From assembly GCA_036338435.1 (NCBI GenBank), contig JAYZCG010000014.1, forward strand, positions 87,745 to 151,744: DNA of 64,000 bases, written 5' to 3'. A program made the position numbers and the translations under genes. The notes below the pieces were generated by a model. That model was not told where the DNA came from. It did no database searches and worked only from the letters and a program-made list of their open reading frames with translations. Positions 35,802 to 43,456 of the stretch are shown here, in pieces. The stretch is from JAPYTY01 sp036338435 (GTDB lineage: Bacteria > Acidobacteriota > UBA6911 > RPQK01 > JADFOI01). Numbering within the stretch: position 1 is the stretch's first letter; every line of letters starts with the position of its first letter.

Positions 35802-36878
35802 ATGGATAGAACCGAACTGAAGTCTCTGTTAATCCCAGTCGAAACAAGCCTTAAGCAAGCCATGCAGACGCTCGGCGTGACAGGAAAACAAATACTTTTT
35901 GTGACTGAGGAGAATGGTCGACTTTTGGGCACTGTAACGGATGGAGATATTCGTAGAGCGATCCTAGCTGGAACCAAGTTGACCGCCCAGGTTCAAGACA
36001 TAATGGGGACAAACTTTGTTGCGGTGAACGCGGGTTGTTCCGATATTCGAAAAGAAGCTAAAAAATTGATGAGACAGCATCCTGTTGACCAGATACCTGT
36101 AGTCAATGAGAAGGGGGTAATTGTTGATGCGATTCTGTGGCTCGATTTCATAATGCCTCAAGATGAAGATCAAAATAGGGTTACTGATAAAAATGCCGTT
36201 GTAATCATGGCAGGAGGACAAGGAACTCGTCTCGACCCTCTTACGAAGATACTTCCTAAACCCCTAATTCCAGTAGGTGACAAGCCAATGATTGAACACG
36301 TGTTGTATAGCTTTCACCGTAATGGTTTTCAGAAATTCATGATCATTGTCAATTACAAGAAAGAGATGATAAAGACCTATTTTAATGAAACGCCGACACC
36401 CTATGACTTGGAATACATTGAAGAAGATACTTATTGTGGCACTGCCGGCGGTCTCTCGTTGTTGAAGGATAGGTTGCATGATACGTTCGTCGTAACTAAC
36501 TGTGACACGCTTTTGGAAAGTAACTATGGGGATATCTTAGAGTGGCATAAGGACAAAAATAATGTGATGACCATTGTTGGGTCCCACAAGGAAATCAAGG
36601 TTCCTTATGGGGTGCTCAATATGAGTGAAGGTTCATTTCGCGGTATCGATGAGAAGCCGCTACTTGATTTGTTTATAAATACTGGCATGTATGTTTTCGA
36701 GCCGGAGATACTCGATTGTATTCAGCCCGACGGAGTCATGGAAATGGATCAATTGATTGCGAAGGTTAGGGAAATACACGGGGAGAGAGTAGGAGTATTT
36801 CCACACTGGGGTGGCTGGTTTGATTTGGGGGAATGGGATGAGTATCGGGAAAGTGTAAAAAAGATCAAAAACCTTTGA
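35802..36878 (+). CDS. CBS-domain nucleotidyltransferase (PtmE-like, probable hexosamine-1-P guanylyltransferase)
   Basis: The 358-residue protein has two CBS motifs in the first 120 residues (LGTVTDGDIRRAI and VDQIPVVNEKG). A sugar-phosphate nucleotidyltransferase domain follows from about 130, with VVIMAGGQGTRLDPLTKILPKPL, in pieces, YCGTAGGLSLL and VTNCDTL. This layout matches PtmE, which makes GDP-GlcN/GDP-GlcNAc for the GDP-linked legionaminate route in Campylobacter. LegC next to it fits. The CBS pair suggests adenylate-ligand control (inference). A carbamoyltransferase relic begins five bases after its stop. Confidence 0.87.
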   Translation: MDRTELKSLLIPVETSLKQAMQTLGVTGKQILFVTEENGRLLGTVTDGDIRRAILAGTKLTAQVQDIMGTNFVAVNAGCSDIRKEAKKLMRQHPVDQIPVVNEKGVIVDAILWLDFIMPQDEDQNRVTDKNAVVIMAGGQGTRLDPLTKILPKPLIPVGDKPMIEHVLYSFHRNGFQKFMIIVNYKKEMIKTYFNETPTPYDLEYIEEDTYCGTAGGLSLLKDRLHDTFVVTNCDTLLESNYGDILEWHKDKNNVMTIVGSHKEIKVPYGVLNMSEGSFRGIDEKPLLDLFINTGMYVFEPEILDCIQPDGVMEMDQLIAKVREIHGERVGVFPHWGGWFDLGEWDEYRESVKKIKNL

Positions 36879-36882
36879 GAAA

Positions 36883-37090
36883 GTGATAAAATTTTTAGGT
36901 ATTGATCATTCCCATCCTGACCCATCGGCGGCGCTCTGCATTGACGGTGATGTAGTTTCTTTCGTAGACGAGGAGAGCCATCGTCTGTACGCCACAAGAC
37001 GCTATACGCACCTTTTATGCGACTAGATTAGATGCTTTGGCTATAGGGGATTTTCTGGTTACGAAAGTTCCGATGAAAGATACTGAGTAA
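36883..37090 (+). pseudogene. Carbamoyltransferase (NodU/CmcH family) relic, internal deletion
   Basis: Starting at GTG 36883, 30-odd codons read like the N-terminus of a NodU/CmcH carbamoyltransferase: FLGIDHSHPDPSAAL, then DGDVVSFVDEE. The frame stops at 37024-37026. In the next frame, bases 37007-37090 read RTFYATRLDALAIGDFLVTK and end at TAA, which resembles the C-terminal end of the same family (the F-x-x-S/T-x-L-D-x-L-x-x-G-x-F-L-x-x-K motif). An intact member has about 550-600 residues, so roughly 500 codons are missing from the middle, with a frame change at the junction near 36985-37007. It is thus a remnant, not a small gene. It lies at the left edge of the minus-strand cassette. 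Confidence 0.72.
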
Positions 37091-37140
37091 GTAGTCGATT
37101 CCCGTACAAGTGCTGGAGTATTCTCATCTTTCACAGCCGT

Positions 37141-37806
37141 TCAAAACAACTCCCGAATCAGCATAAATGCCTCCGCATACTTGACGGAAACCGCTGCACC
37201 ACGAAATTGCGCTAAAGCTCTTACATTGTCGATGCTCCTGGGGAGCGGTGTTTCTTGCACCTCAGATTCATATATTTTCATGATTTCCAGTTTTCTTTCC
37301 AAAAACTCACTTATGTCCGAATAGACGTGAGTGAAGAACATGTTTTCGGGTAGTGGAGGAGCCATCTCCGTCTCTGATATGCATTCGTACATCAAAATAC
37401 GTTTTATGAAAGGATTCCTAAAACTCTTAGTGCAACTTGTGATGGCTTTTGCTGCAACTTGATGGTCTGTGTGGATATCAGAGCGATTCACTGTGTAAAT
37501 GATTTCAGGCTCAACTTCTTGTATGACAGAAGAAATTTGGGTGATGAGTTCGTGAAAATCCAGCGTATGTAGCTTAGTTGTTGGAAAGCCTAAATTGTAT
37601 ACTTTACTAAATTGATATTCCTGGGAGATGTCTCGAATTTGATTAGCTCGCTTTGAAATCCACTCCTGGGAATAACCCAGTTCCTCAGATGCTTCTGTCA
37701 GTATTAGCCAGGAGATTTCGTCATTCTGATCCCCATGTTTGAGTAGGGTTCCCCCGCATCCGAGGGTTTCATCATCTGGATGCACAGAAATTACTAATAC
37801 TTTCAT
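37141..37806 (-). CDS. PIG-L/LmbE family N-acyl deacetylase
   Basis: The 221-residue protein has the zinc-binding HPDDE motif at residues 9-13 (VHPDDETLGCGGTL) and a later HTDHQ motif that supplies the remaining zinc ligand. Members remove an acetyl group from N-acetylated sugars on nucleotide, lipid or glycan carriers. Here it may deacetylate an amino sugar so that another group can be attached (inference). It is the most distal gene of the four-gene minus-strand cassette and faces the carbamoyltransferase relic. No clear ribosome site is visible. Confidence 0.9.
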   Translation of the reverse strand: MKVLVISVHPDDETLGCGGTLLKHGDQNDEISWLILTEASEELGYSQEWISKRANQIRDISQEYQFSKVYNLGFPTTKLHTLDFHELITQISSVIQEVEPEIIYTVNRSDIHTDHQVAAKAITSCTKSFRNPFIKRILMYECISETEMAPPLPENMFFTHVYSDISEFLERKLEIMKIYESEVQETPLPRSIDNVRALAQFRGAAVSVKYAEAFMLIRELF

Positions 37807-38011
37807 TGGTCAGAGTTCGTATTTAGTCTTCTACGAATAGCATGTTCATACGCCAACCACTTAAGCATACCATTTGTGGGGGAATTCTTTGGCTAATAGT
37901 TAGCTTTTCCCAGGCCCTGATCGTTAAACTGTGATGAAAAGGATTTCGTCGAAGTAAGCAATCTACAGTCTTCGTTGACAAAGGTGGCTACAGTCTTTCA
38001 GTTATTAGTCG

Positions 38012-39631
38012 TCATGTCGTTGTATTTACGCAATATTTGTCAACAAAGGATGTATCCTGCTCAGTCCGTTGGTCTGTAAGCGCAGTATGTAATTGATCCC
38101 AATCCACCTGAACTCGATTTTTGGCATCAAACCAACCTCGTACTACGCGACAGCGTTTTTCCATAAGCTCCCGTGCATCGGCAACCCAGTCAAAGAACCC
38201 AAGGTCTATTAGGATGACAGGCTTGTCCGTTGCCAACGCTATAGAGAATGTGGTCGACTGGGGTAGATCGAAGATATATGCATCGGCCTGATCCTTTACC
38301 TGTTCAAAGGGCTCCAAAAGAGTACGATGGCCGAATCCTTCAGCAAATTGGGCAGGTGCAAAATTCTGTCCTCCTGGATGGGGCTTGTGTACAACTTGTA
38401 TGTTCCATGACTGCAAGTGGGAAAATAGACGAACTTGCCAATCCAGGGCAACAACATCGGCTAAGAGGGGGACTAGATGCATCCTGTCTCCATCATAGAT
38501 GGTTGCGGGGTACATCACCGAATGTATGAGGCTAGAAGATGATTTGGATGGTTGAACGGATTTTGATGCCGGGCGTTTGAAATTTTGTGCGCTTGCAATG
38601 CGTGGCCTCTGGGTTTGTAGAATTAGAGATGGGTTGATGGTCAATTCCGTTGCAGTGGCTTGAGCATCGTTATAGGTGACGAATTCATCGCACTCATTGA
38701 ATGTGATTAGTTGTTGATACTGCGGGTCAAGATGTGCCAATCCGTTGCCGTGATCGTGGCGAGTGACATGTCCACCAAAGTGGCGAGTGACAGAGCGCAA
38801 GAGAGTTGCCCAGATTGATGAACTCGTCCCTGTCCACAATCGGTGTGGAATCTGATGTGATTGCTCGAGTAGGTTGTCGAAATGGGAGCCTACCGTATTT
38901 ATCACCTCAATCAACCAATGTCGGATATATTGGGCAATGTACTCAGGCATCCCTTCACCAGTGACGATAAATTCAGAGTTGACGATGTCTAGTAACGAAT
39001 CAATGAAATTGATTTGTTCGGTAGGGAGACTAGTGTCGTCAAACACCTTGTTCCGGTACTTTGCTAGTGGAGGAAACCAGTCTTCTCGAAGGGAAAGCCT
39101 AACTACATCAGAAATTGAATGTGCGTGTTGATGGATCAATTCGGCATTTGTGAGCGTCATAATGTGGTGTTTGGCATTAAAAGGGAGCGCTATCTGTGGA
39201 GTTAACCCATTGAATGCCAAGTCCCATCGGAGTTTCCTGAGTATTGTCTTAATCTGATTTGAGGTACGTGGTACCCCAGCTGCCAGCGAAATGAGAAAGG
39301 GAGACGGCGGTGGAACAGTCTCTTTCTCAATAGCATTCCAGTAACGGTATTGAGGTGGAACACGTAAAGAGTGTCCTGCCGCATTACACTCTCGGCACAA
39401 AATATACCCTTGGTATAGGGCCATGATTTCAGCAACAAAATGGCCGGCTGCCATTTGGAGAATTTTCCCATACCGGACATCGGCTGCAACGGACGTGTGA
39501 ATGAAAGGGACAAGTGATGCCAGGAGACGATTGCGTATGGCAAGAATGTCTGAGTAATTTATCGGCCAATAAAAGTTTTTTGTGCCGCGTTCATCCCACT
39601 GAATTTGATCCAGACTGACGATGATATCCAC
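38012..39631 (-). CDS. Uncharacterised capsule-type GT-B-like protein
   Basis: The 539-residue protein has no motif in its first 280 residues that I recognise. The C-terminal half contains GHVTRHDHGNG, VVHKPHPGG (the K-P-H-P motif seen in CDP-glycerol and capsule transferases) and AYIFDLPQSTTFSIALATDKPVI, in pieces. This looks like a GT-B donor domain. It is probably a large glycosyltransferase or a polyol-phosphate-type transferase in glycan assembly. A GTG start at 39631 has GAGG 11 bases before it. It lies between the LmbE and the NeuB genes of the minus-strand cassette, about 200 bases from each. Confidence 0.7.
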   Translation of the reverse strand: MDIIVSLDQIQWDERGTKNFYWPINYSDILAIRNRLLASLVPFIHTSVAADVRYGKILQMAAGHFVAEIMALYQGYILCRECNAAGHSLRVPPQYRYWNAIEKETVPPPSPFLISLAAGVPRTSNQIKTILRKLRWDLAFNGLTPQIALPFNAKHHIMTLTNAELIHQHAHSISDVVRLSLREDWFPPLAKYRNKVFDDTSLPTEQINFIDSLLDIVNSEFIVTGEGMPEYIAQYIRHWLIEVINTVGSHFDNLLEQSHQIPHRLWTGTSSSIWATLLRSVTRHFGGHVTRHDHGNGLAHLDPQYQQLITFNECDEFVTYNDAQATATELTINPSLILQTQRPRIASAQNFKRPASKSVQPSKSSSSLIHSVMYPATIYDGDRMHLVPLLADVVALDWQVRLFSHLQSWNIQVVHKPHPGGQNFAPAQFAEGFGHRTLLEPFEQVKDQADAYIFDLPQSTTFSIALATDKPVILIDLGFFDWVADARELMEKRCRVVRGWFDAKNRVQVDWDQLHTALTDQRTEQDTSFVDKYCVNTTT

Positions 39632-39814
39632 TGTCGTGTTGTCCTCTATGCTTGCTCGTGTGGTGAACGACTAATGTAGATCACCGTTTTTGAAGGAGAG
39701 TCCTTTCAGAGTTATGCTGCTTGTTGGATGCCATGTTTTTTAATGCACCAAAACTGGTGAAGGGTAGTGGGGCCTGATCTAATATAGCCTCATAAACCCT
39801 CTGACTTGCTAATG

Positions 39815-40867
39815 CTAAATAAGATCGGACCATTCAAGTTCATCATCCGGTGAAACATCTCGTGCTAGTGAACGATTTATCACGTCGGTCCATTCATCAG
39901 GATGGATGCCTGTGCCTGGTCGTTTGAAATCCAGATCTTCTAGGTGTAGAGTCTGGCCTTTCTTCATGGAGTGCCTAATCACTAGACGGCGGCGGAATTT
40001 CTTTCGCTTCTCTATTTCTGCTTTACTCACGGTACGACTGGTGCTACCCAATGCTGTATGTACGGTCCTTCCCTCTCTGACGATATATTCGAGTTCGTCC
40101 GGATTGGCCGAGATAGAATGATCCCAGCCGTCCATATCTTTGTCTAACGTAAAGTGTTTCTCAATGATACAGGCTCCTGAGGCAATGGCAGCCAGTGCAA
40201 TGGTTGTCCCCAGCGTGTGGTCACTAAAACCAACCGGAACATCAAATGTATGTTGGAGAGTCATTATGTTTTTCACGGTTCTGAGTGCCTGTGGGGGGGG
40301 GTAGAGGGATATGCAGTGTAACAATGCGACGGGGAATGACTTATCCCTGCGTAGTATGCTTAGGGCTCTTTCAATTTCACCTAGTGTGGCCATGCCGGTG
40401 GACAAAATAACTGGTTTTTTCTTGCTTGTGATGTACTCAAGTAAGGGGAAATGGTTAACGTCCATCGACGCGACCTTGAAAGCTAGAACATCAAGTGAAT
40501 CCAACAGGTCGACCTCCTCAATGGAAAAGCAGCTCGAGAGGAAAGTGATTTTGTGTTGATTGCAATACGCTGCTATTTCGTGATGTTGTTCCGGAGTAAA
40601 TTGATAGCGATCGACCATCTCCTTCAGTGTGCCAAAGTGTTTTTTTGTATCCGTGTATTTTGTGTTTCGACCGTATTCAGCTTTGGAAATAAGCGTGGAG
40701 TTTGACCAGGATTGAAACTTGACAGCGTCGGCTCCACAGTTCTTGGCAGCGTCAATTAGCCTCTGGCACAGTTCCATGTCTCCGTTGTGGTTGGATCCTA
40801 TCTCGGCGATGATATAGGGGGGTTCGCCTGGGCCAATCAATCGACCAGCAAGGTCTAATGTTTCCAT
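39815..40867 (-). CDS. neuB: NeuB/LegI-type nonulosonate synthase with SAF domain
   Basis: The 350-residue enzyme has the full family architecture. The TIM barrel has IIAEIGSNHNGD, DAVKFQSW, FKVASMDV, VGFSDHTLG and IIEKHFTLD. From about residue 285 there is a SAF/antifreeze-like domain (RRRLVIRHSMKKGQ, then DFKRPGTGI). It condenses PEP with an N-acetylated hexosamine-type sugar to make a nonulosonic acid such as legionaminate or N-acetylneuraminate. The frame is open 12 codons further upstream, but the ATG at 40867 gives the normal start; it overlaps the 3' end of the GT2 gene by 13 bases. The second synthase at 15051 lacks this SAF domain. Confidence 0.92.
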   Translation of the reverse strand: METLDLAGRLIGPGEPPYIIAEIGSNHNGDMELCQRLIDAAKNCGADAVKFQSWSNSTLISKAEYGRNTKYTDTKKHFGTLKEMVDRYQFTPEQHHEIAAYCNQHKITFLSSCFSIEEVDLLDSLDVLAFKVASMDVNHFPLLEYITSKKKPVILSTGMATLGEIERALSILRRDKSFPVALLHCISLYPPPQALRTVKNIMTLQHTFDVPVGFSDHTLGTTIALAAIASGACIIEKHFTLDKDMDGWDHSISANPDELEYIVREGRTVHTALGSTSRTVSKAEIEKRKKFRRRLVIRHSMKKGQTLHLEDLDFKRPGTGIHPDEWTDVINRSLARDVSPDDELEWSDLI

Positions 40868-41760
40868 ATGTCTTCCAGTTGTGGATGAGCTACACAGGAC
40901 CACCAGATATGTTCTGGTGGCAATTGGTTGAGTGTCTGTACATACAGATCTAGTGTATCAGTGGAGGTGCTCACTGAGTTGTAAAAAATCTCAACGTGAT
41001 CACGAGCGGCTTGTAGTGTGATTCTGTGCTGGTTTTTTACTTCAGGGGCATTTTCAAAAATAATACGGTAGTGATTGAGAACTCTTTCGGTTGCCAAAAT
41101 TATATACTCCACTGTGAATGGTGGTAGAACGCGTGCAGTATTCGTAGCACATTGACGATAATTCATCCGACACGTGGAATCAAAAGACAATAATGCGTCC
41201 ATTCCCCACGCACGCGTTATCAGGAACCAGTCCACCAGAATACATTCGGCCGGAATGGGTAAACACCGGGCCAGTATATCGGCTCGGTATGCTGAATTGG
41301 ATAGTCCGAATATGTTGTTGCGTGGCAGTACAGTTCCGATTTTTTCTCCAGGTCTTGGCTGAAAGATGATGCCTGTATCCTTCCCATGTTTGTCGATGAT
41401 ACGCTGGGCACAACCATTAACATCATGTTTGAATAAAGATTCTCTTGCTGCCTCCACTCGTGTTGGGTCAAGCACATCATCACTGTCAACAAAAACGATG
41501 GCGGGGTATTCACTGACCATTCTTGCAATGGCTCGATCGCGGAGTTGTGCTGGAGAATCATCAGTTTCAGCTGTCACCCATGTGGCCGGCACATTTTTAC
41601 CAATGGTGGCAACGACAGAGTTTGTGTCCAGTCCATCAAGGCCAATCCAAATGTCGAAGTTGCGGTCAGTCTGAGCTAAGATAGATTCGTACCAAGAAGG
41701 CAGATATTGTTCAACGCCAGTATAAATGGTTGTGTATAGAGCTAATCGCTTTGTTAGCAT
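40855..41760 (-). CDS. Glycosyltransferase family 2
   Basis: The 301-residue GT-A protein has YTTIYTGVEQYLPSWYESIL near the start, a DIWIGLDGLD strand and a FVDSDDVL acidic motif that would bind metal and nucleotide. A later LVDWFLITRAWG segment resembles the catalytic acidic region. It is the first gene of the minus-strand cassette; the next gene's start lies inside its 3' end, so they are coupled. It may transfer the nonulosonate product or a neighbouring sugar (inference). GTG at 41763 is an alternative start. Confidence 0.84.
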   Translation of the reverse strand: MLTKRLALYTTIYTGVEQYLPSWYESILAQTDRNFDIWIGLDGLDTNSVVATIGKNVPATWVTAETDDSPAQLRDRAIARMVSEYPAIVFVDSDDVLDPTRVEAARESLFKHDVNGCAQRIIDKHGKDTGIIFQPRPGEKIGTVLPRNNIFGLSNSAYRADILARCLPIPAECILVDWFLITRAWGMDALLSFDSTCRMNYRQCATNTARVLPPFTVEYIILATERVLNHYRIIFENAPEVKNQHRITLQAARDHVEIFYNSVSTSTDTLDLYVQTLNQLPPEHIWWSCVAHPQLEDIWKH

Positions 41761-41801
41761 CACTATTTAGCTCGTTGAGGTTGTTTTTTCATGAAAACCC
41801 A

Positions 41802-41866
41802 GATAGTTAGTGGGAGGTTCCTAGTACTCGTTGTTACCGACCACGCCCAATGAACTCCCACCTATC
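41802..41866. repeat. Imperfect inverted repeat upstream of the minus-strand cassette
   Basis: The left arm (41802-41820) reads GATAG-TTA-GTGGGAG-G-TTC. The right arm (41852-41866), taken on the other strand, reads GATAG-GTGGGAG-TTC. Fifteen bases match, interrupted by bulges of three and one, around a spacer of about 31 bases. It lies between the divergent GT2 gene and the acetyltransferase relic. It could be an operator, an mRNA hairpin or a remnant left by rearrangement. Confidence 0.45.
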
Positions 41867-42005
41867 ACGGGTTTACAGTACAATATGCTAGTGACTGGGT
41901 CTAGATCTCTTAGGGTATTTCGGCGCTGGTCAAGTTGATAGTTGTCATATCGAGAAGTAACGCAATGCTTGCCATCCGTATATTGGGGCGTAGTTATTTA
42001 TGAAG

Positions 42006-42390
42006 ACAAGAACAAGGTCGTTTGTGTCATTCTTGGTGGAGGTGGCACGCCAGTGTCCTGATCGATTGTATCCAAATGACAGCAGTTTCAACTCCACTCG
42101 CTATTTTAGATCGAGATCGTTCCCGTTGGGGACAGGAACTCATGGGGATTCCAATCCGAGGGGGCGATGAGTTGTTACCCAAACTCGTAAAAGAGGGGGC
42201 GAACTGTTTCGTGGTTGCTGTAGGTGCCACCGGCGATAACCAACCTCGTAAGTATTTGTATGAACTAGCTCTCTCGTACGATCTTGAGCCCCTGACGGTT
42301 ATCCATCCCAATCTCAGGTCATGCCTCAAGGATTTTCAATGTGCCCTGACGTTATTGAGAGCACAGACTTCGATACTCTTCTACGTATGA
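42006..42390 (+). pseudogene. NeuD/PglD-like acetyltransferase relic, frameshifted and truncated
   Basis: One frame reads NKVVCVILGGGG and then breaks at a stop near 42058. The adjacent frame continues without a gap as HASVLIDCIQ, MGIPIRGGDELLPKL, CFVVAVGAT and LEPLTVIHPN. Joined, this is the N-terminal sugar-binding half of the NeuD/PglD sugar O/N-acetyltransferase family (normally about 210 residues). The G-G-G-G-H-A motif is split exactly by the frame change at a G-rich stretch (42040-42050). After IHPN the expected left-handed beta-helix hexapeptide repeats, which hold the catalytic His, are absent and the frame ends at 42390. No good start codon is visible upstream. It sits at the right edge of the minus-strand cassette. 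Confidence 0.72.
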
Positions 42391-43385
42391 AAACGGTCAT
42401 TGTCACTGGTGGTGCAGGATATATTGGATCGGTGCTAGTCAGGGAACTCTTGCAGAATCAATACAGAGTTGTATGCATTGACAATCTTAGGTTTGGCAGT
42501 GCGGCTTTGGCAGACGTATGGGATCATCCCCACTTTATATGCGAACAGGTTGATGTCACGGACCTGCTCAAGTTAGATCAAATTATTGATGACAATTCTC
42601 ATTGCCATGGGATTGTCCATCTGGCTGCTATTGTTGGCGATCCTGCGTGCAGACTAGAACCTGAGTTGGCTCGCAGCATTAATTTGCATAGTTCTATTCA
42701 TTTGTTAGAAAAGGCGATTCAGGCGAACATCGAACGATTTGTGTTCGCATCGACTTGTAGTAATTACGGCAAAATGACAGAGTCCGATGGATATGTTGAC
42801 GAGAGTTCACCTTTGGCGCCTGTTTCCCTATATGCTGAACTGAAGGTCGAAGTAGAAAATTTCATACTTAACACGATCCTAAAGACAGATAAGTTTTGCC
42901 CAACGTGCCTGAGGTTTGCAACAGTGTATGGGATTTCTCCTCGTATGCGTTTTGATCTAACTGTTAATGAATTCACAAAAGAGCTTGCCCTTGGCAGAGA
43001 GCTAGTCGTCTTTGGTGAGCAGTTTTGGCGGCCTTATTGCTATGTTGGCGATTTTTCCAGAGCTATCTTAACCGTTCTGAATCAACCTAAGCACAAAGTG
43101 GCATATGCTGTTTTCAATGTTGGCGATTCCAAGGAAAACTATACGAAGAAGATGATAGTAGAGGAGCTATTGAAGTTAATTCCCGAAGGCAAAATCAGGT
43201 ATGTAAAAAAAGAAGAAGATCCGAGAGATTACCGAGTGAACTTTGACAAGATTAGGAACGAACTTGGGTTCAAAATTTCAAAAGTTGTCCCTGAAGGGAT
43301 GGAGGATATCCTTAGGAGTATCAGCCTGGGCTCTATAAGCGACCCTGACGAGCAACAATATTACAATATCCCGGTTAAGAAATGA
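42387..43385 (+). CDS. NAD-dependent nucleotide-sugar epimerase/dehydratase (SDR)
   Basis: The 332-residue extended SDR starts with VIVTGGAGYIGSVL, has HLAAIVG, FASTCSNYG and the catalytic YAELK. It is related in layout to the SDR at 23454 (same ASTCS/LSTCS and short motif order). It likely interconverts or dehydrates an NDP-hexose. The open frame reaches back to 42321, but the ATG at 42387 gives the standard start and overlaps the end of the acetyltransferase relic as ATGA, a trace of former coupling. It ends 71 bases before the convergent asparagine-synthase-like gene. Confidence 0.87.
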   Translation: MKTVIVTGGAGYIGSVLVRELLQNQYRVVCIDNLRFGSAALADVWDHPHFICEQVDVTDLLKLDQIIDDNSHCHGIVHLAAIVGDPACRLEPELARSINLHSSIHLLEKAIQANIERFVFASTCSNYGKMTESDGYVDESSPLAPVSLYAELKVEVENFILNTILKTDKFCPTCLRFATVYGISPRMRFDLTVNEFTKELALGRELVVFGEQFWRPYCYVGDFSRAILTVLNQPKHKVAYAVFNVGDSKENYTKKMIVEELLKLIPEGKIRYVKKEEDPRDYRVNFDKIRNELGFKISKVVPEGMEDILRSISLGSISDPDEQQYYNIPVKK

Positions 43386-43456
43386 GGTGTCTCTGCGCTA
43401 AACAATCCGACATCGGGCCCTTCCTCTACGCTTAGTGCACCATGTTCTTAGATTTT

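Noticed and set aside
42022..42390. A 122-residue intact small gene
   Set aside because: Its first codons are out of frame with the conserved NeuD start found in the neighbouring frame, and the catalytic half is missing, so it is a relic.
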